In this document: piece by piece, positions 22,676-36,000 of the stretch
How the letters are laid out: every line of letters begins with the position of its first letter
Numbering within the stretch: the stretch's first letter is position 1
Origin: Dipteris shenzhenensis
Lineage: Eukaryota; Polypodiophyta; Polypodiopsida; Gleicheniales
NCBI GenBank assembly: GCA_047967505.1
Contig: CM106538.1
Strand: one strand, 5' to 3'
Length of the DNA: 64,000 nucleotides
The notes under the pieces: model-generated
Databases searched by the model: none
Told to the model about the DNA's origin: nothing
Seen by the model: the letters and a program-made list of their open reading frames with translations, nothing else
Program-made: the position numbers and the translations under genes

Positions 22676-24770
22676 ACATGATGCTATATCCTTCCTTATG
22701 AATAAGAAATTCTCTTATTGCAACTCCTAGTTCTACCAATTAGAACATCAAATTTCAACAAAGAAGGTCAGTGTTTACAAATAACGCCATGGATCAAATC
22801 TCCAATAATGCGGTGTTGAGGAGTGATGAGCAGGGTGAGCAAGACCATGAGGTATTCTTGCATGGGAGCCTGACGTATTCTTGCACCCCGTGGGAGCAAA
22901 GGGAAGTGCACAACCTTCTCCATGTTTCACCATGCGACATACGGACTACCTACAATTTTAAAAGCTAAAAAAAAAGGGTCAAGTGAGATACACACACCCA
23001 CCCAAACTCTCTCTCTCTCTCTCTCTCTCAAATTTTAGTTACTCTTGGAAATTTCACAAAGAAGTCAAAAATTCGGCTTGCTTACCGATCTCTAGATACG
23101 ATTCTTTTAATCTGCCAAGTTTAAGGTAGCATCTTTAAGGTGCCTATAGGTTGGGCTTGTCCTTGGGCAAGGCAACATGGTTGCTGCAGTGGATGCGGGT
23201 TTCATGGAATGCATCAACTTTCAAGCAAAGCAGGTCTTCTTCGTTTTCTTCGTTTTCTCAAAAACCTCTCCTTTGAGCCTCTGCTTCTTCTGCAGCTCCG
23301 CCGCCCTCCCCCTCTTCTCTCCTCCCTCCTCCTGCGCATTCCCTTCACCCCTCCCTTCCCCCTCCCTCGCCTTCCTTCCTCTTTCCCTTCCTCCGTAGTC
23401 TTCCTTCTCCACCTCTCCTAAAACCTAGCGGCCCCTCTTCTACCTCGCCATACTGCGAGAACAGAGCAAGCAATTTCTCACCGAAAACGTCATGGGGTAC
23501 GTGTCTCTGGAATCTTTCTCACCCGACCCCAGTAACCGCTGGGCTGAGAGTGGAAGCTGGATGAGCGCGATAGTCAGGCTAACGGAAAGCACTAACACTG
23601 TTACGGCAGGACTAACGACCATAGAGACTCATATCTACGTCTCTCTCACCCTGTATTTTCTTCCTCTTACACTCCCTTTGCCTTCACACTCCTCGCTCAC
23701 CGCTCCCCGCTTCCTTCATCACCCCTTAACCACAGATCCATACTTCGTTGCATTGCTTCAGATTCGCCTTACTACGCAGCTGCATCAGATTCATACTCCT
23801 TGCTTCAGATTTGCTTACTTGGCTGCTGCATCACATCATTCTTACTTCTTTTCAGCTGCTTCGCATTCATTCTTCGTCAGATCCATCTTTGTTGCCTCGC
23901 TCAATCGTTCTCCTTGTCGAGTTTGCCTTCTATGAAACCTCTCCTTCAACATAATTTTGTTTCTTCCTCTCTTTCCTCCTGCGGCAACCTGAATTTTCCA
24001 TAACAGCCTCCCCGTGACGGAACACGATCTCTCTCAAGAAGTTGATGCCAACGATGGTGGCATAACACTTGCTGCAGCTGCTAACAGTCAACAAAGTCAC
24101 TACTGTGAATGACCTTCCGGACGAATTGCTTCAAGCCTGCTTTGCGAGGTTGCCACTCCGCTATATTCCTCCCTCCTCCTTTCCCTCGCTCCCCCCCTCC
24201 CCCCCTTCTGGTGGCTAGCCTTGCTTGCCATTGCCCCCAGGATATCGAGTCGGAGGTGAGCGCCATCGCCATTGCCCCTTGAAACCTGAGAGCGAGGTAG
24301 GCGTTTGTCCCTTGCCCCCCCGATTAGCAAAAGGGCTTGTCCCAGCATCTCGAGAGGGAGGTGAGCGCTGTCCCCCCTGCCCTTGCCCTCGCCCTTGCAC
24401 CCAGGACTTCGTGAGCGCCAGGGATTTCGTGAGCGCTGTCGTCCTCTCTTGCTTTGCATCTCGCTGAGGTCACATTCTGTTGCCTGCTTTACATCCCTCC
24501 TGCAAGCTCGACCGGGCTTCCCCTCCTGCAGCCCTCTATGGAAATCCAGCACCCAGAAGCTCTAGGCTATCGACGCCACATAGCCCGGCCCCCCACCCCA
24601 ATCACCTCTCGGTTGAGACTCCACTGTTTCACCATCGTCAAATGCACAAAAAGCAACGTGCATTGTCGCAATTGCCAGCAGATAGGCTCCTGAGATGTAT
24701 ATTTTACAATTGAAAGGACCGCAAAATAATTGAAAGGGCCATTATCGTTTACAAATCGAGATTTACCTCA
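22676..24770. other. No recognised gene; C-rich segment
   Basis: Contains a (CT)n tract at about 23008-23028. About 23280-23420 and 24170-24420 are C/CT-rich with many CTTGCCC words. Several overlapping open frames exist on both strands, all low complexity and without family similarity. Confidence 0.45.
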
Positions 24771-24774
24771 GATC

Positions 24775-25016
24775 GCTCGACGATCTACCAAGGTTGAAGC
24801 TGTCACTCGACGATCCACCCAGCTTGAAGCTGCTCAACGATCCACCAAGGACTTGTCACTCGACGATCCAACAACCTTGAAGCTGCTCAACGATCCATCA
24901 AGGACGTTGAAGCTGCAATCCACTCTTCCTTTCTCTGGTCCAGCAAGATCACCGCATGGAAGGCAATCCACTCGTCCTTTCTCTAGTCCAGCAAGATCAC
25001 CCCATGGAAGGCAAGA
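24775..25016. repeat. Minisatellites with 'CTCGACGATCCACC' and 49-bp units
   Basis: About 24775-24915 has four or five copies of 'CTCGACGATCCACCAAG..TTGAAGCTG' in alternating lengths. About 24918-25016 holds a ~49-bp unit twice (AATCCACTC.TCCTTTCTCT, CCAGCAAGATCACC.CATGG). Tandem duplication is clear. Confidence 0.8.
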
Positions 25017-25102
25017 CGGAAAGCATCAAGAGGAATCATGATGGAAAGTCTAGCACTTTCTTGTAACGAAGGGGAGGCGAGTTCGTTCTTTTCTTGTGTA
25101 AT

Positions 25103-26031
25103 CTTCTATCTTCTATCTATTCTATTGAGGAGGGAGGAGGGAGGAGGGACAGGCACGTGGAGGGAGGAGGGAGAGGCACGTGGCGGGAGGAGGAGGGAGG
25201 ATGGACCTTCAGCACCTTCATCACCTTCATCGCCCGCCGTCGCATTGAATCCTTCATCACCTTCATCGCCCGCCGTCGCATTGAATCGCCGTCGTCGACG
25301 TCCCTCCAAGATGACAAAGAGGATGAAGGGAATTGAACAGCATCCCTGTTTAGAGCGAACTTGGCCGTCTCGCCGTCGCTCGACCTCCTGCTCCGTCTCC
25401 TGCAGCTCGCTCCTTCGACGCCACCCTACGCTTCGCCGTCGCCATCGCTCGACCTCCTGCTCCGTCTCCTGCAGCTCGCTCCTTCGACGCCACCCTACGC
25501 TTCGCCGTCGCCATCGCCATCGCTCGACCTCCGTCTCCTGCAGCTCCTCCGTCTCCTGCAGCTCTCATCGCTCGACCTTCAGCTCTGTAAAGCAGCCTGG
25601 TGGAAGACAAAGCATCATCGACAGAAGCAGCCACTACGAGCTCCCAGAAGCGCTGGCCTGAAAGGAGTGGGTAATTCATCACCCGCAGTAAACCCAGAAA
25701 TCAGCGCATCAGCCTCTGCAAAGCTCACAGACAAACCGTCATCGACCGACCTCCATCTCTTGCACCTCTACCACCCTCCACCACCCTTCGTCTCCTGCAG
25801 CTCCACCACCCTCCGTTGCTCGAGCTCCATCTCCTGCACCTCCACCACCCTCCAGCACCCTTCGTCTCCTTCAGCTCCACCACCCTCCTTCTCTCAGTGC
25901 CCTACCCTCTGCCTACTCCTTGCCTTTGCAGCTTGCTACTACGGTCTGTAGCAAAGGGAGCCCAGCAAGGTCAGAGATCTCCATCCTCCCTCCTCCTCCC
26001 TCCTTAATAGAATAGATAGAAGATAGAAGAT
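25103..26031. mobile_element. Candidate TIR element of ~0.93 kb
   Basis: The left end (25103-25148) and the inverse of the right end (25984-26031) share TCTTCTATCTTCTATCTATTC followed by TATT-G/A-AGGAGGGAGGAGG, about 40 bp with few mismatches. The interior is GC-rich and holds tandem repeats: a ~36-bp unit twice at about 25215-25287 and a ~66-bp unit twice at about 25368-25505 with a partial third. No obvious target duplication and no transposase. The ends are simple in sequence, so coincidence of related repeats is possible. Confidence 0.45.
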
Positions 26032-26099
26032 GGAAGATAGAAGATAGATGAATTCCGTGGATCCTTCGATTGAAACTCTCTCTCTAACCACAACACAAA

Positions 26100-26305
26100 T
26101 CAAGTGCAAATCTCGAGGGGGCAAAGGCATGCAAAGTGCAGACATAAAGGTGAGGGAGTGTGATTCAGTTCAACGACTATTTCATTGCATGCGCGGAAAA
26201 TAAAAGAATATGGATTAAATCAAATGTAAAGGAAATGGGGAGGGGGGATAAAGGTGTAAGGCATTAGCTTAATTTATACGTGGGGGTGTATGTCATTACG
26301 TATTT

Positions 26306-26355
<50 letters not shown>

Positions 26356-27050
26356 TACAGTTATACGAGTGCCCTTGAGCATCTATCTTCTATCTATTGC
26401 CTTCCCTTCCTTGCCTCATCCCATGCTCCTCCAGCACATAACAAAAATCAATGACTATTTCATTGCATGCGCCGAAAACAAAAGAGAGAGAGAGCGAGAC
26501 GGTGTGTGTGTGAGCAAGGTCAGAGAGAGAGAGCGAGACGGTGTGTGTGTGAGGACCCGAATGCAAATCTCGAGGGGGCAAAGGCATGCAGAGTGCAGAC
26601 ATAAAGGTGAGGGAGTGTGATTCAGCTCAATGACTATTTCATTACATGTGCCGAAAACAAAAGAATATGGATTAAACCAAATATGGACTAACGACATTAT
26701 CATATGACCTTGTATGACACATATGCTACACCCTCCTTTCCCTTCAAGTAATTAACTGTATCAGTCTACCTTATATCACATATAGTCATACGATTCACTT
26801 CCTCTAGCCATTGCTGTATGTTATTGGAGCACCCAACATTAGTCCATTCGTTCTAACTAGACACATTAAGTACATTAAATTATTTCCCGTATTTCCTTGC
26901 TGCCAATAATGGCGAATTTCTTGATTAAAAACCATCTTGAGGGATGATCCAATGCAAGAGAAAGATAAGTGGAAGAGGGGGAGAATTGCACATGCTTAAA
27001 AACCATCTTGAGGGATGATCCAATGCAAGAGAAAGATAAGTAGAAGAGGG

Positions 27051-27098
<48 letters not shown>

Positions 27099-27593
27099 AT
27101 GTGTGTGTGAGAGAGAGAGTGTGTGTTTGTGTGTGTGTGTGTGTGTGCGTGTGTGTGTGCTTTTGTGTTTTTGTGAGAGAGGGAGAGAGAGAGAGAGGGG
27201 GGGGGGAGGTTTATAGAATTTTTGTATGTGGTTTTGAGAGAGAGAGTGAGAAAGAGAGGTGTAGGGGTTGATCGATGCTAGGGGGAAGGTGAAAGGGCAT
27301 GAATATCTAAGGAAAGGAGATGAAAGAAAATAAAGATAGTGGAGGAACGAAAGAAGGTAGATTGGAGCAAGCAAGGAGAGATTTTCTTGAAGGAAAAGAG
27401 GTAGTGTGCACCCTACTATAGGTCAATCAATCGCCATCATGCAACCTTGCATGTAGACACATATGCTACACCCTCCTTTCCCTTCAAGTAATTAACTGAT
27501 AGCCAATACATGCTGAGCCAATAGAAAAGGATTGTAGAAAAGGCTAGTAGTTTAGCGTGCCACTGTGTTGTAGGTTGGGCTACTGTAGGTTGG

Positions 27594-27627
<34 letters not shown>

Positions 27628-27872
27628 TACAGTTCGCTTATATACACTTCCTCTAGCCATTGCTGTATGTTATTGGAGCACCCAACAATAGTCCATTCGT
27701 TCTAACTAGACACATTAAGTACATTAAATTATTTCCCGTATTTCCTTGCTGCCAATACCAGCGAATTTCTTGATTAAAAACCATCTTGAGGGATGATCCA
27801 ATGCAAGAGAAAGATAAGTGGAAGAGGGGGGAGAGAGAGAGAGAGATTATATGTGTGTGTGAGAGAGAGAGT

Positions 27873-27915
<43 letters not shown>

Positions 27916-28461
27916 TTTGTGTTTTTGTGAGAGAGGGAGAGAGAGAGAGAGGGGGGGGGGAGGTTTATAGAATTTTTGTATGTGGTTTTGAGAGAGAGAG
28001 AGAGAAAGAGAGGTGTAGGGGTTGATTGATGCTAGGGGAAGGTGAAAGGGCATGAATATCTAAGGAAAGGAGATGAAAGAAAATAAAGATAATGGAGGAA
28101 CGAAAGAAGGTAGATTTGAGCAAGCAAGGAGAGATTTTCCTAAAGGAAAAGAGGTAGTGTGCACCCTACTATAGGTCAATCAATCGCCATCATGCAACCT
28201 TGCATGTAGACACATATGCTACACCCTCCTTTCCCTTCAAGTAATTAACTGTATCAGTCTACCTTATATCACATATAGTCATACGATTCACTTCCTCTAG
28301 CCATTGCTGTATGTTATTGGAGCACCCATTCGTTCTAACTAGACACATTAAGTACATTAAATTATTTCCCGTATTTCCTTGCTGCCAATACCGGCGAATT
28401 TCTTGATTAAAAACCATCTTGAGGTATGATCCAATGCAAGAGAAAGATAAGTTGAAGAGGG

Positions 28462-28505
<44 letters not shown>

Positions 28506-28527
28506 ATGTGTGTGAGAGAGAGAGAGT

Positions 28528-28568
<41 letters not shown>

Positions 28569-28764
28569 TTTGTGTTTTTGTGAGAGAGGGAGAGAGAGAG
28601 AGAGGGGGGGGGGGAGGTTTATAGAATTTTTGTATGTGGTTTTGAGAGAGAGAGAGAGAGAAAGAGAGGTGTAGGGGTTGATCGATGCTAGGGGGAAGGT
28701 GAAAGGGCATGAATATCTAAGGAAAGGAGATGAAAGAAAATAAAGATATGCACAAAACCGTAGC

Positions 28765-28827
<63 letters not shown>

Positions 28828-29223
28828 AGGGGGGAGGTCGAGGGTTTATCAAATGACTAACGACATTATCATATGACCTTGCATGTAGACACATATGCTA
28901 CACCCTCCTTTCCCTTCAAGTAATTAACTATATCAGTCTACCTTATATCACATATAGTCATATGATTCACTTCCTCTAGCCATTGCTGTATGTTATTGGA
29001 GCACTCAACATTAGTCCATTCGTTCTAACTAGACACATTAAGTACATTAAATTATTTCCCGTATTTCCTTGCTGCCAATACCGGTGAATTTCTTGATTAA
29101 AAACCATCTTGAGGGATGATCCAATGCAAGAGAAAGATAAGTGGAAGAGGGGGGAGAATTGCACATGCTTAAAAACCATCTTGAGGGATGATCCAATGCA
29201 AGAGAAAGATAAGTAGAAGAGGG

Positions 29224-29273
<50 letters not shown>

Positions 29274-29351
29274 ATGTGTGTGCGAGAGAGAGAGTGTGTG
29301 TTTGTGTGTGTGTGTGTGTGGGGGGGGGGGGGTGTATGCCATTACGTATTT

Positions 29352-29399
<48 letters not shown>

Positions 29400-29400
29400 T
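26100..29400. repeat. Array of GA-rich cassettes (four copies)
   Basis: A cassette recurs with starts near 26812, 27660, 28303 and 28983, marked by TTGCTGTATGTTATTGGAGC, TAGACACATTAAGTACATTA, TTTCTTGATTAAAAACCATC and TTGAGGGATGATCCAATGC. It then has a long (GA)n, a (GT)n, a GGGGGGGG run and GTTTATAGAATTTTTGTATG. Spacing is about 640-850 bp because the microsatellites vary. The segment upstream (26100-26700) is a separate unit with an internal ~58-bp duplication around 26470-26560. Two further cassettes and this unit recur at 43.86-46.2 kb. No coding function is seen. Confidence 0.85.
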
Positions 29401-29723
29401 ACAGTTTGCTTAGCTTTACTTTTTTTTGGGGTTGTTTTTCTTGCAGGTGCTTCATTTTATTGTTGGACTAGCACTAGCTTCTCTCCACAACTTTTGTTTA
29501 TCCAGGTAGGTGATCACTTTTTTCCCAATTGACATTGTGTGTGTGTGTGTATGTGTGTTTGCATCTTAAACATTTTCAAAATCATTGAAACCATTCTGAT
29601 CTGATAATTCATGAATTCTCTGTTACATTCATGAAACCATTCTGATCGTAATTCGTGGACGCTTAGATTCTTGGGAGGGGAAAACTGAAGTAAGAACCAT
29701 CTTTTTTCAAAAAGATAATGGAG

Positions 29724-29769
<46 letters not shown>

Positions 29770-29865
29770 GAAGCTACATTTTTAAAATCATCCAAACCAT
29801 TATGATCTTATAGTTTCTAGATGATTATATTATTGAGACGGAAGAACTAAGAGATAATGGAGGCG

Positions 29866-29896
<31 letters not shown>

Positions 29897-30409
29897 GAGA
29901 GAGGGAAAATATAACGGTGGACAAAAGTGAATTAAGTTAGTGTATTAGTTAGAGACAAGGCGATGATGGGGTTGGAGCAGTAATCATTAAATGTTATTGT
30001 ATCTTTCGTAGGGGCATCTTGATGACCTGGCAATATGTCTAGAGATAAGCTTGCACTGTGTACCCTAAGTGATCTAATCTAACCTTCATTTTGAGAAGCT
30101 AGCCTTGCTTTTCAATTGACTTTGCTTTCTATTTGGAATTCTTTGCTTCCTTAGGACACGTTGTGTGTGTGTGTGTGAGTTTGCATCGTTTGAGACAAGC
30201 TACATTTTCAAAATCATTGAAACCATTCCGATCTGATAATTCATGAATTCTTTGCTTCCTTAGGACACATTGTGTGTGTGTGTGTGAGTTTGCATCGTTT
30301 GAGACAAGCTACATTCATTGAAACCATTCTGATCTTATAATTCGTGGACGCTTAGATTCTTGGGAGGGGAAAACTGAACTAAGAACCATGTTTTTTCAAA
30401 AACATGGTA

Positions 30410-30445
<36 letters not shown>

Positions 30446-30619
30446 AACCTACAGTAGCCCAACCTACAACACAGTTGCATGCTAAACTACCAGCCTTTTC
30501 TACAATCCTTTTCTATTGGCTCAGCATGATCTCTTCTATTGTGGACCTTGCTGTGCTGCTCTGTGTGTAGAGTCTCATACCTCAATGCCTGCTTTGTCTG
30601 TGCATATCTCTTAGGAGAG

Positions 30620-30681
<62 letters not shown>

Positions 30682-30902
30682 ATAATGGTGGACAGAAAGG
30701 AATTAAGTTTGTAGATGATTATATTATTGAGATGGAAGAACTAAAAGATAATGGAGGCGATGATGTGATTGGACCTTTGTTTTGAAAAGCTAGCCTTGCT
30801 TCTCAATGAGAGTAAAGCGTCAAATATGTTTCATGTCATGTGGACTATAGGCATGAGAACTAAGCTTGAGACGTGAGGCAATTGGATAATAGGTGGGGCT
30901 AC
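29401..30902. repeat. Left flank of CACTA element 1: duplicated noncoding segments
   Basis: Two or three copies of a segment with ATTGAAACCATTC.GATCT, TCTTGGGAGGGGAAAACTGA and (GA)n (about 29570-29760, 30190-30400). It also holds segments (about 29990-30110 and 30770-30900) that match 42805-43050 on the other side of the CACTA element. Long (GA)n or (CT)n tracts lie at about 29725, 29865, 30412 and 30620. No gene is recognised. Confidence 0.75.
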
Positions 30903-31035
30903 ACACACTACAAGGCATAGGCCATTTTCCGACGGAAATACCGATGCTTTTTACATTAAAATTTTTTTTTTCACGGGCGCAAAGGTCGCTATAAAAGTCG
31001 TTAAAATCGTCGGAAAAGGAGCGTCGCTATAAACC

Positions 31036-31204
31036 GTCGCTATATAGCGACGCTGTTAATCGTCGCTATATAGCGACGATCAACACGTCGCTATATAGCG
31101 ACGATGAAAACGTCGCTATATAGCGACGATCAAAACGTCGCTATATAGCGACTCTGTTAATCGTCGCTATATAGCGACACTGGTAAACGTCGCTATATAG
31201 CGAC
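31036..31204. repeat. Left subterminal palindrome array of CACTA element 1
   Basis: Seven perfect copies of the self-complementary 16-mer GTCGCTATATAGCGAC start at 31036, 31062, 31087, 31112, 31137, 31163 and 31189. The spacing is 25-26 bp, extended outward by half-copies near 30985 and 31022. In En/Spm, subterminal repeats are bound by TNPA; this is the analogous place. Confidence 0.95.
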
Positions 31205-31481
31205 GATTAACAGAAGTTAAAAAAAAGGGTTAGTGGGGCTAAACAGGGCTTCCTTTTGGCCCTGTTTAGCTTCACTAATCCTTTTTTTTTTTTGGTAATT
31301 ACAAAAGAAAGTTTTTTATAACAAAATTTCCCTTGCTTGCAGGGTGATACAAAATTGTTCTTGTGAACGATGAGGAAGAAATGCATATACATATACAACT
31401 GTGTTTGTAACAAAATTACCCTGTGAAAGGGTGATACAAAATTGCTCTAACGAGCGGATATACAAAATGCTACTACCACTA

Positions 31482-33042
31482 CTAATCAGAATCCGAATCC
31501 GAATCGTCTTGTTGGCCTGTTCCCTGGTCCTCGGCACCTGCGTCTTCTCCCTCGTCCCCGACACCTGCGTCTTCTCCCTCGTCCTCAGCACCTGCGTCCG
31601 ATCCTTGCCCCTGTTGATCGCTCGTCTCTGATGATGGGACGCTTGAGCTTTGACCCTAAGAGTGAACCATATAAATCGAAAATTAGATTGGAACTTAAAT
31701 TAAAAAGTGAGATTACAAGTAGGAGTAAACTTATACCGTGCGAGCAGCCACCTCAGCCCAATCGACTGTCGCTCCCATTGCCTCTTGCTCAATGAACCAC
31801 GGCTTTGTTCCTATCCGAAATGCGCGCCGCATCTCTGCATCCGTAGGAAGATGACCCATCGCAGCTTGCTGTGGATCCAATTTACGAGAGTTAGAGTTAG
31901 CTAAAGTGCATGTAATATGTAAGTAAAACAAATAGAACAATACATTAAATGGAAAGAAGTAGACTTACCACGGTTGCCTCGAACGCATACCGTCCGCCTG
32001 CACCAAAGTGCGAAGTACCTACGACGTCCAGCCGTCTCTTCGCAGCCCTCCTCTGACCCTCGAACATTTCGGGATGGTCCCTATGTTGCTTCTTGAAGTA
32101 CTTCCAATCATCTTTGTCTGCCCAGCTGGGTTTAGCCAACCCCTTTGTAATGGAAGTACGCATGGTTGATCTGCGATGCTTTAGGACCAAACCCATGAGC
32201 TCGAGCATATAATTGTTATTAAACTCCACATTTGGCGGATTAGGATATCTTTGTTTTAACTCATCGATCACCGCCTGCTTCTTTTGGGCATCTTGATACC
32301 GCCAATCGATATTTATGCCGCTCTTGAAGTGATGACTCATCAACCGCCTCATGGCGGCCATCACTGCTTTGCCCTTTTTGTCTTCTATTATCTCTCCGGC
32401 AGATGTGATTTGATAGGAGAGATCCCCTGATGAGTAAGGGGGACTGACGGTAGCAGAGTCTGAAGGAGTGGAAGCTGCGCGACCGCTTCCGGATCGAGGA
32501 GTAGCTGTGGGAGTAGGAGAGGGAAAGGGACCTGACTGATACTGTGTCTCCGGACCAAGTGGAGACCTAAAGGAGCGTGAGTGTGCTGACTCGTCTACAT
32601 CTCCTCAGTCAGCACAACATGAGCCGCCCATCCTACTCTTCCTTCCCTTGCGGGAGGCATGCGCAGGTGATGATCCCGTGGTCGAAGGGGCGCGAGGGGA
32701 TGGCTGGGCAGTACGTCCACCCGTCGGTGTAGGGGAAGGAATTGCGGAGGTCCTCTGAGAGAGCAGAGAGAAGAATCTCGCTGCCTCCTCATCGCTCATC
32801 TGCGCTACAAACTCGTCGGGAGTCCCAACAAAGCCATGCGCGGCTAGCAATGGAGTCCCCTGAGGGGTAGTCGCAGTGCTACGTGGAAGAGGGGTCGGAC
32901 CAAGGGTAGTCACAGTGCTAGGACCGGGGGTAGTCCTCGGGGTAGTTGCCTGAGAGGAATCAAAGTCCTCTGGAGCATATAGATCGTGAGCTCTTCTCCT
33001 GCGAGGCTGTCCGTACTCGTCCGATGAGCGACGTGATCCCAT
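31482..33042 (-). pseudogene. CACTA-1 tnpA-like protein (Transposase_24-type), one in-frame stop
   Basis: Three coding exons: 33042-31969, 31868-31737, 31655-31482, all phase 0 with GT-AG borders, about 459 codons. The start at 33042 follows a splice acceptor (TTAG) two bases upstream, so a leader exon precedes it. The N-terminus is Arg/Pro/Ser/Thr-rich and probably disordered. The core (DWRYQDAQKKQAVIDELKQRYPNPPN ... SHFGAGGRYAFEAT) resembles the plant Ptta/En/Spm Transposase_24 family. The C-terminus is an acidic Glu/Asp/Gly tail with two near-identical 10-residue repeats. A single TGA at 32605-32607 interrupts otherwise open sequence. The likely role, by analogy with TNPA, is binding the palindromes; this is inferred. 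The CACTA-2 homologue shares the exon plan. Confidence 0.8.
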
Positions 33043-33099
33043 GTCTAACATAGACACAAACACGAAAACAGAAAACAAAAAACAAACATGAGCATTCTC

Positions 33100-36000
33100 A
33101 TAGGCATAGGCATAGGCAAGAAGAAAGAAGAGGGAAAGGAAAGAAGAGGGAAAGGAAAGAGGGAAAGAAGAGGGAAAGATAAGACGGAAAGAAGATGTAA
33201 AGGAAAGAAAAGAATGAGAATGAGGAAATAGAGAATGAGAGAAGGGGGAAATAGAGAAGGGGAAAGAGATGAGGGAAAATAGAGAAGGAGAGAAGGGGGA
33301 AATGAGAGAAGGGGGAAATAGAGTGGGAAATAGAGAATGAGCTTATGTAGAAATAGAGAATGAGCTTATGCTTCTCTCATTCTCTATTTCCGCATAAGCT
33401 CACGCATAAGCATGAGCTTATCCGGAAACTTAAGCATAAGCTCATGCACATGCATGAGCATAAGCATGAGCTTATGCTTAAGCATAGGCATCGGAAATAG
33501 AGAAGGAGCTTATGCATAAAATAGAGAATGAGTTTCCGCATGCTTATGCTCATGCGGAAAAAGAGAAGGAGCTTATGCAGAAAAAAAGAAGGAGCTTATG
33601 CTTATGCTCATGCGGAAAAAGAGAAGGAGCTTATGCTTATGCTCTTTTTTCTGCATAAGCTCCTTCTCTTTTTCCGCATGAGCATAAGCATGCGGAAACT
33701 CATTCTCTATTTTATGCATAAGCTCCTTCTCATGGGTGAGCATGAGCTTATGCTCATGTTTCCGCATATGCTCACGCAAAAGAGAAAGAGAAAGAGCTTA
33801 TGCGGAAAAAGAGAAAGAGCTTATGCGGAAACTCATTCTCTATTTCCGCATAAGCTCCTTCTCTTTTTCCGCATGAGCTTATGCTTATGCTCATGGGTGA
33901 GCATGAGCTTATGCTCATGTTTCCATATGCGAAAATAGAGAATGAGAGAAGCATAAGCTTCTCTCTTTCTCTATTTCCGCATATGCTCATGCAAAAGAGA
34001 AAGAGAAAGAGCTTATGCGGAAAAAGAGAAAGAGCTTATGCGGAAACTCATTCTCTATTTCCGCATAAGCTCCTTCTCTTTTTCCGCATGAGCTTATGCT
34101 TATGCTCATGGGTGAGCATGAGCTTATGCTCATGTTTCCGCATATGCGGAAATAGAGAATGAGAGAAGCATAAGCTTCTCTCATTCTCTATTTCCGCATA
34201 TGCTCACGCAAAAGAGAAAGAGAAGGAGCTTATGCAGAAAAAGAGAAAGAGCTTATGCGGAAACTCATTCTCTATTTCCGCATAAGCTCCTTCTCTTTTT
34301 CCGCATGAGCTTATGCTTATGCTCATGGGTGAGCATGAGCTTATGCTCATGTTTTCGCATATGCGGAAATAGAGAATGAGAGAAGCATAAGCTTCTCTCA
34401 TTCTCTATTTCCGCATATGCTCACGCAAAAGAGAAAGAGAAGGAGCTTATGCGGAAAAAGAGAAAGAGCTTATGCGGAAACTCATTCTCTATTTCCGCAT
34501 AAGCTCCTTCTCTTTTTCCGCATGAGCTTATGCTTATGCTCATGGGTGAGCATGAGCTTATGCTTATGCTCATGGGTGAGCATGAGCTTATGCTCATGTT
34601 TCCGCATATGCGAAAATAGAGAATGAGAGAAGCATAAGCTTCTCTCATTCTCTATTTCCGCATATGCTCACGCAAAAGAGAAAGAGAAGGAGCTTATGCG
34701 GAAAAAGAGAAAGAGCTTATGCGGAAACTCATTCTCTATTTCCGCATGAGCTTATGCTTATGCTCATGGGTGAGCATGAGCTTATGCTCATGTTTCCGCA
34801 TATGCTCACGCAAAAGAGAAAGAGAAGAAGCTTATGCGGAAAAAGAGAAAGAGCTTATGCGGAAACTCATTCTCTATTTCCGCATAAGCTCCTTCTCTTT
34901 TTCCGCATGAGCTTATGCTTATGCTCATGGGTGAGCATGAGCTTATGCTCATGTTTCCGCATATGCGGAAATAGAGAATGAGAGAAGCATAAGCTTCTCT
35001 CATTCTCTATTTCCGCATATGCTCACGCATATGCGGAAACTTACGCATAAGCTCATGCTCATGCATGAGCATAAGCATGAGCTTATGCTTATGCTTATGC
35101 TTAAGCATAAGCAGAAGCATAAGCTCATGCTTATGCTCATGCGGATATAGAGAAGGAGCTTATGCGGAAAGAGAGAAGAAGCTCATGCGGAAAAAGAGGA
35201 GCTTATGCTCATGCGGAAATAGAGAAGGTGCTTATGCGGAAAGAGAGAAGGAGCTTATGCAGAAAAAGAGAATGATGTTTCCGCATAAGCTTCTCTCATT
35301 CTCTATTTCCGCATAAGCTTATGCGAAAACTTACGCATAAGCTCATGCTCATGCATGAGCATAAGCATGAGCTCATGCTTATGCTCATGCGGATATAGAG
35401 AAGGAGCTTATGCGGATATAGAGAAGGAGCTTATGCGGAAAGAGAGAAGGAGCTCATGCGGAAAAAGAGAAGGAGCTTATGCTCATGCGGAAATAGAGAA
35501 GGTGCTTATGCGGAAAGAGAGAAGGAGCTTATGCGGAAAAAGAGAATGAGAGAAGCATAAGCTTCTCTCATTCTCTATTTCCGCATAAGCTTATGCGAAA
35601 ACTTACGCATAAGCTCATGCTTATGCTTATGCGGATATAGAGAAGGAGCTCATGCGGAAAGAGAGAAGGAGCTCATGCAGAAAAAGAGAAGGAGCTTATG
35701 CTCATGCGGAAATAGAGAAGGAGCTTATGCGGGAAAAGAGAAGGAGGTTATGCGGAAAAAGAGAATGAGAGAAGCAAAGCTTCTCTCATTCTCTATTTCC
35801 GCATAAGCTTATGCGGAAACTTACGCATAAGCTCATGCTCATGCATGAGCATAAGCATGAGCTTATGCTTATGCTCATGCGGAAAAAGAGAAGGAGCTTA
35901 TGCGGAAACTTACGCATAAGCTCATGCTCATGCATGAGCATAAGCATGAGCATAAGCATGAGCTTATGCTTATGCATAAGCATAAGCATAAGCTCATGCT

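Noticed and set aside
24100-25682. Overlapping open frames up to 207 codons
   Set aside because: GC-rich tandem repeats explain them; no domain is recognisable and both strands are open.
26369-29795. Open frames rich in Ser-Leu, Arg-Glu, Thr-His and Val-Cys
   Set aside because: They are translations of (GA)n, (CT)n and (GT)n tracts, without start context or similarity.
31036-31204. CRISPR-like regular repeats
   Set aside because: The spacing is regular, but the repeat is 16 bp and palindromic, spacers are only ~9-10 bp, and the array sits at a CACTA end.
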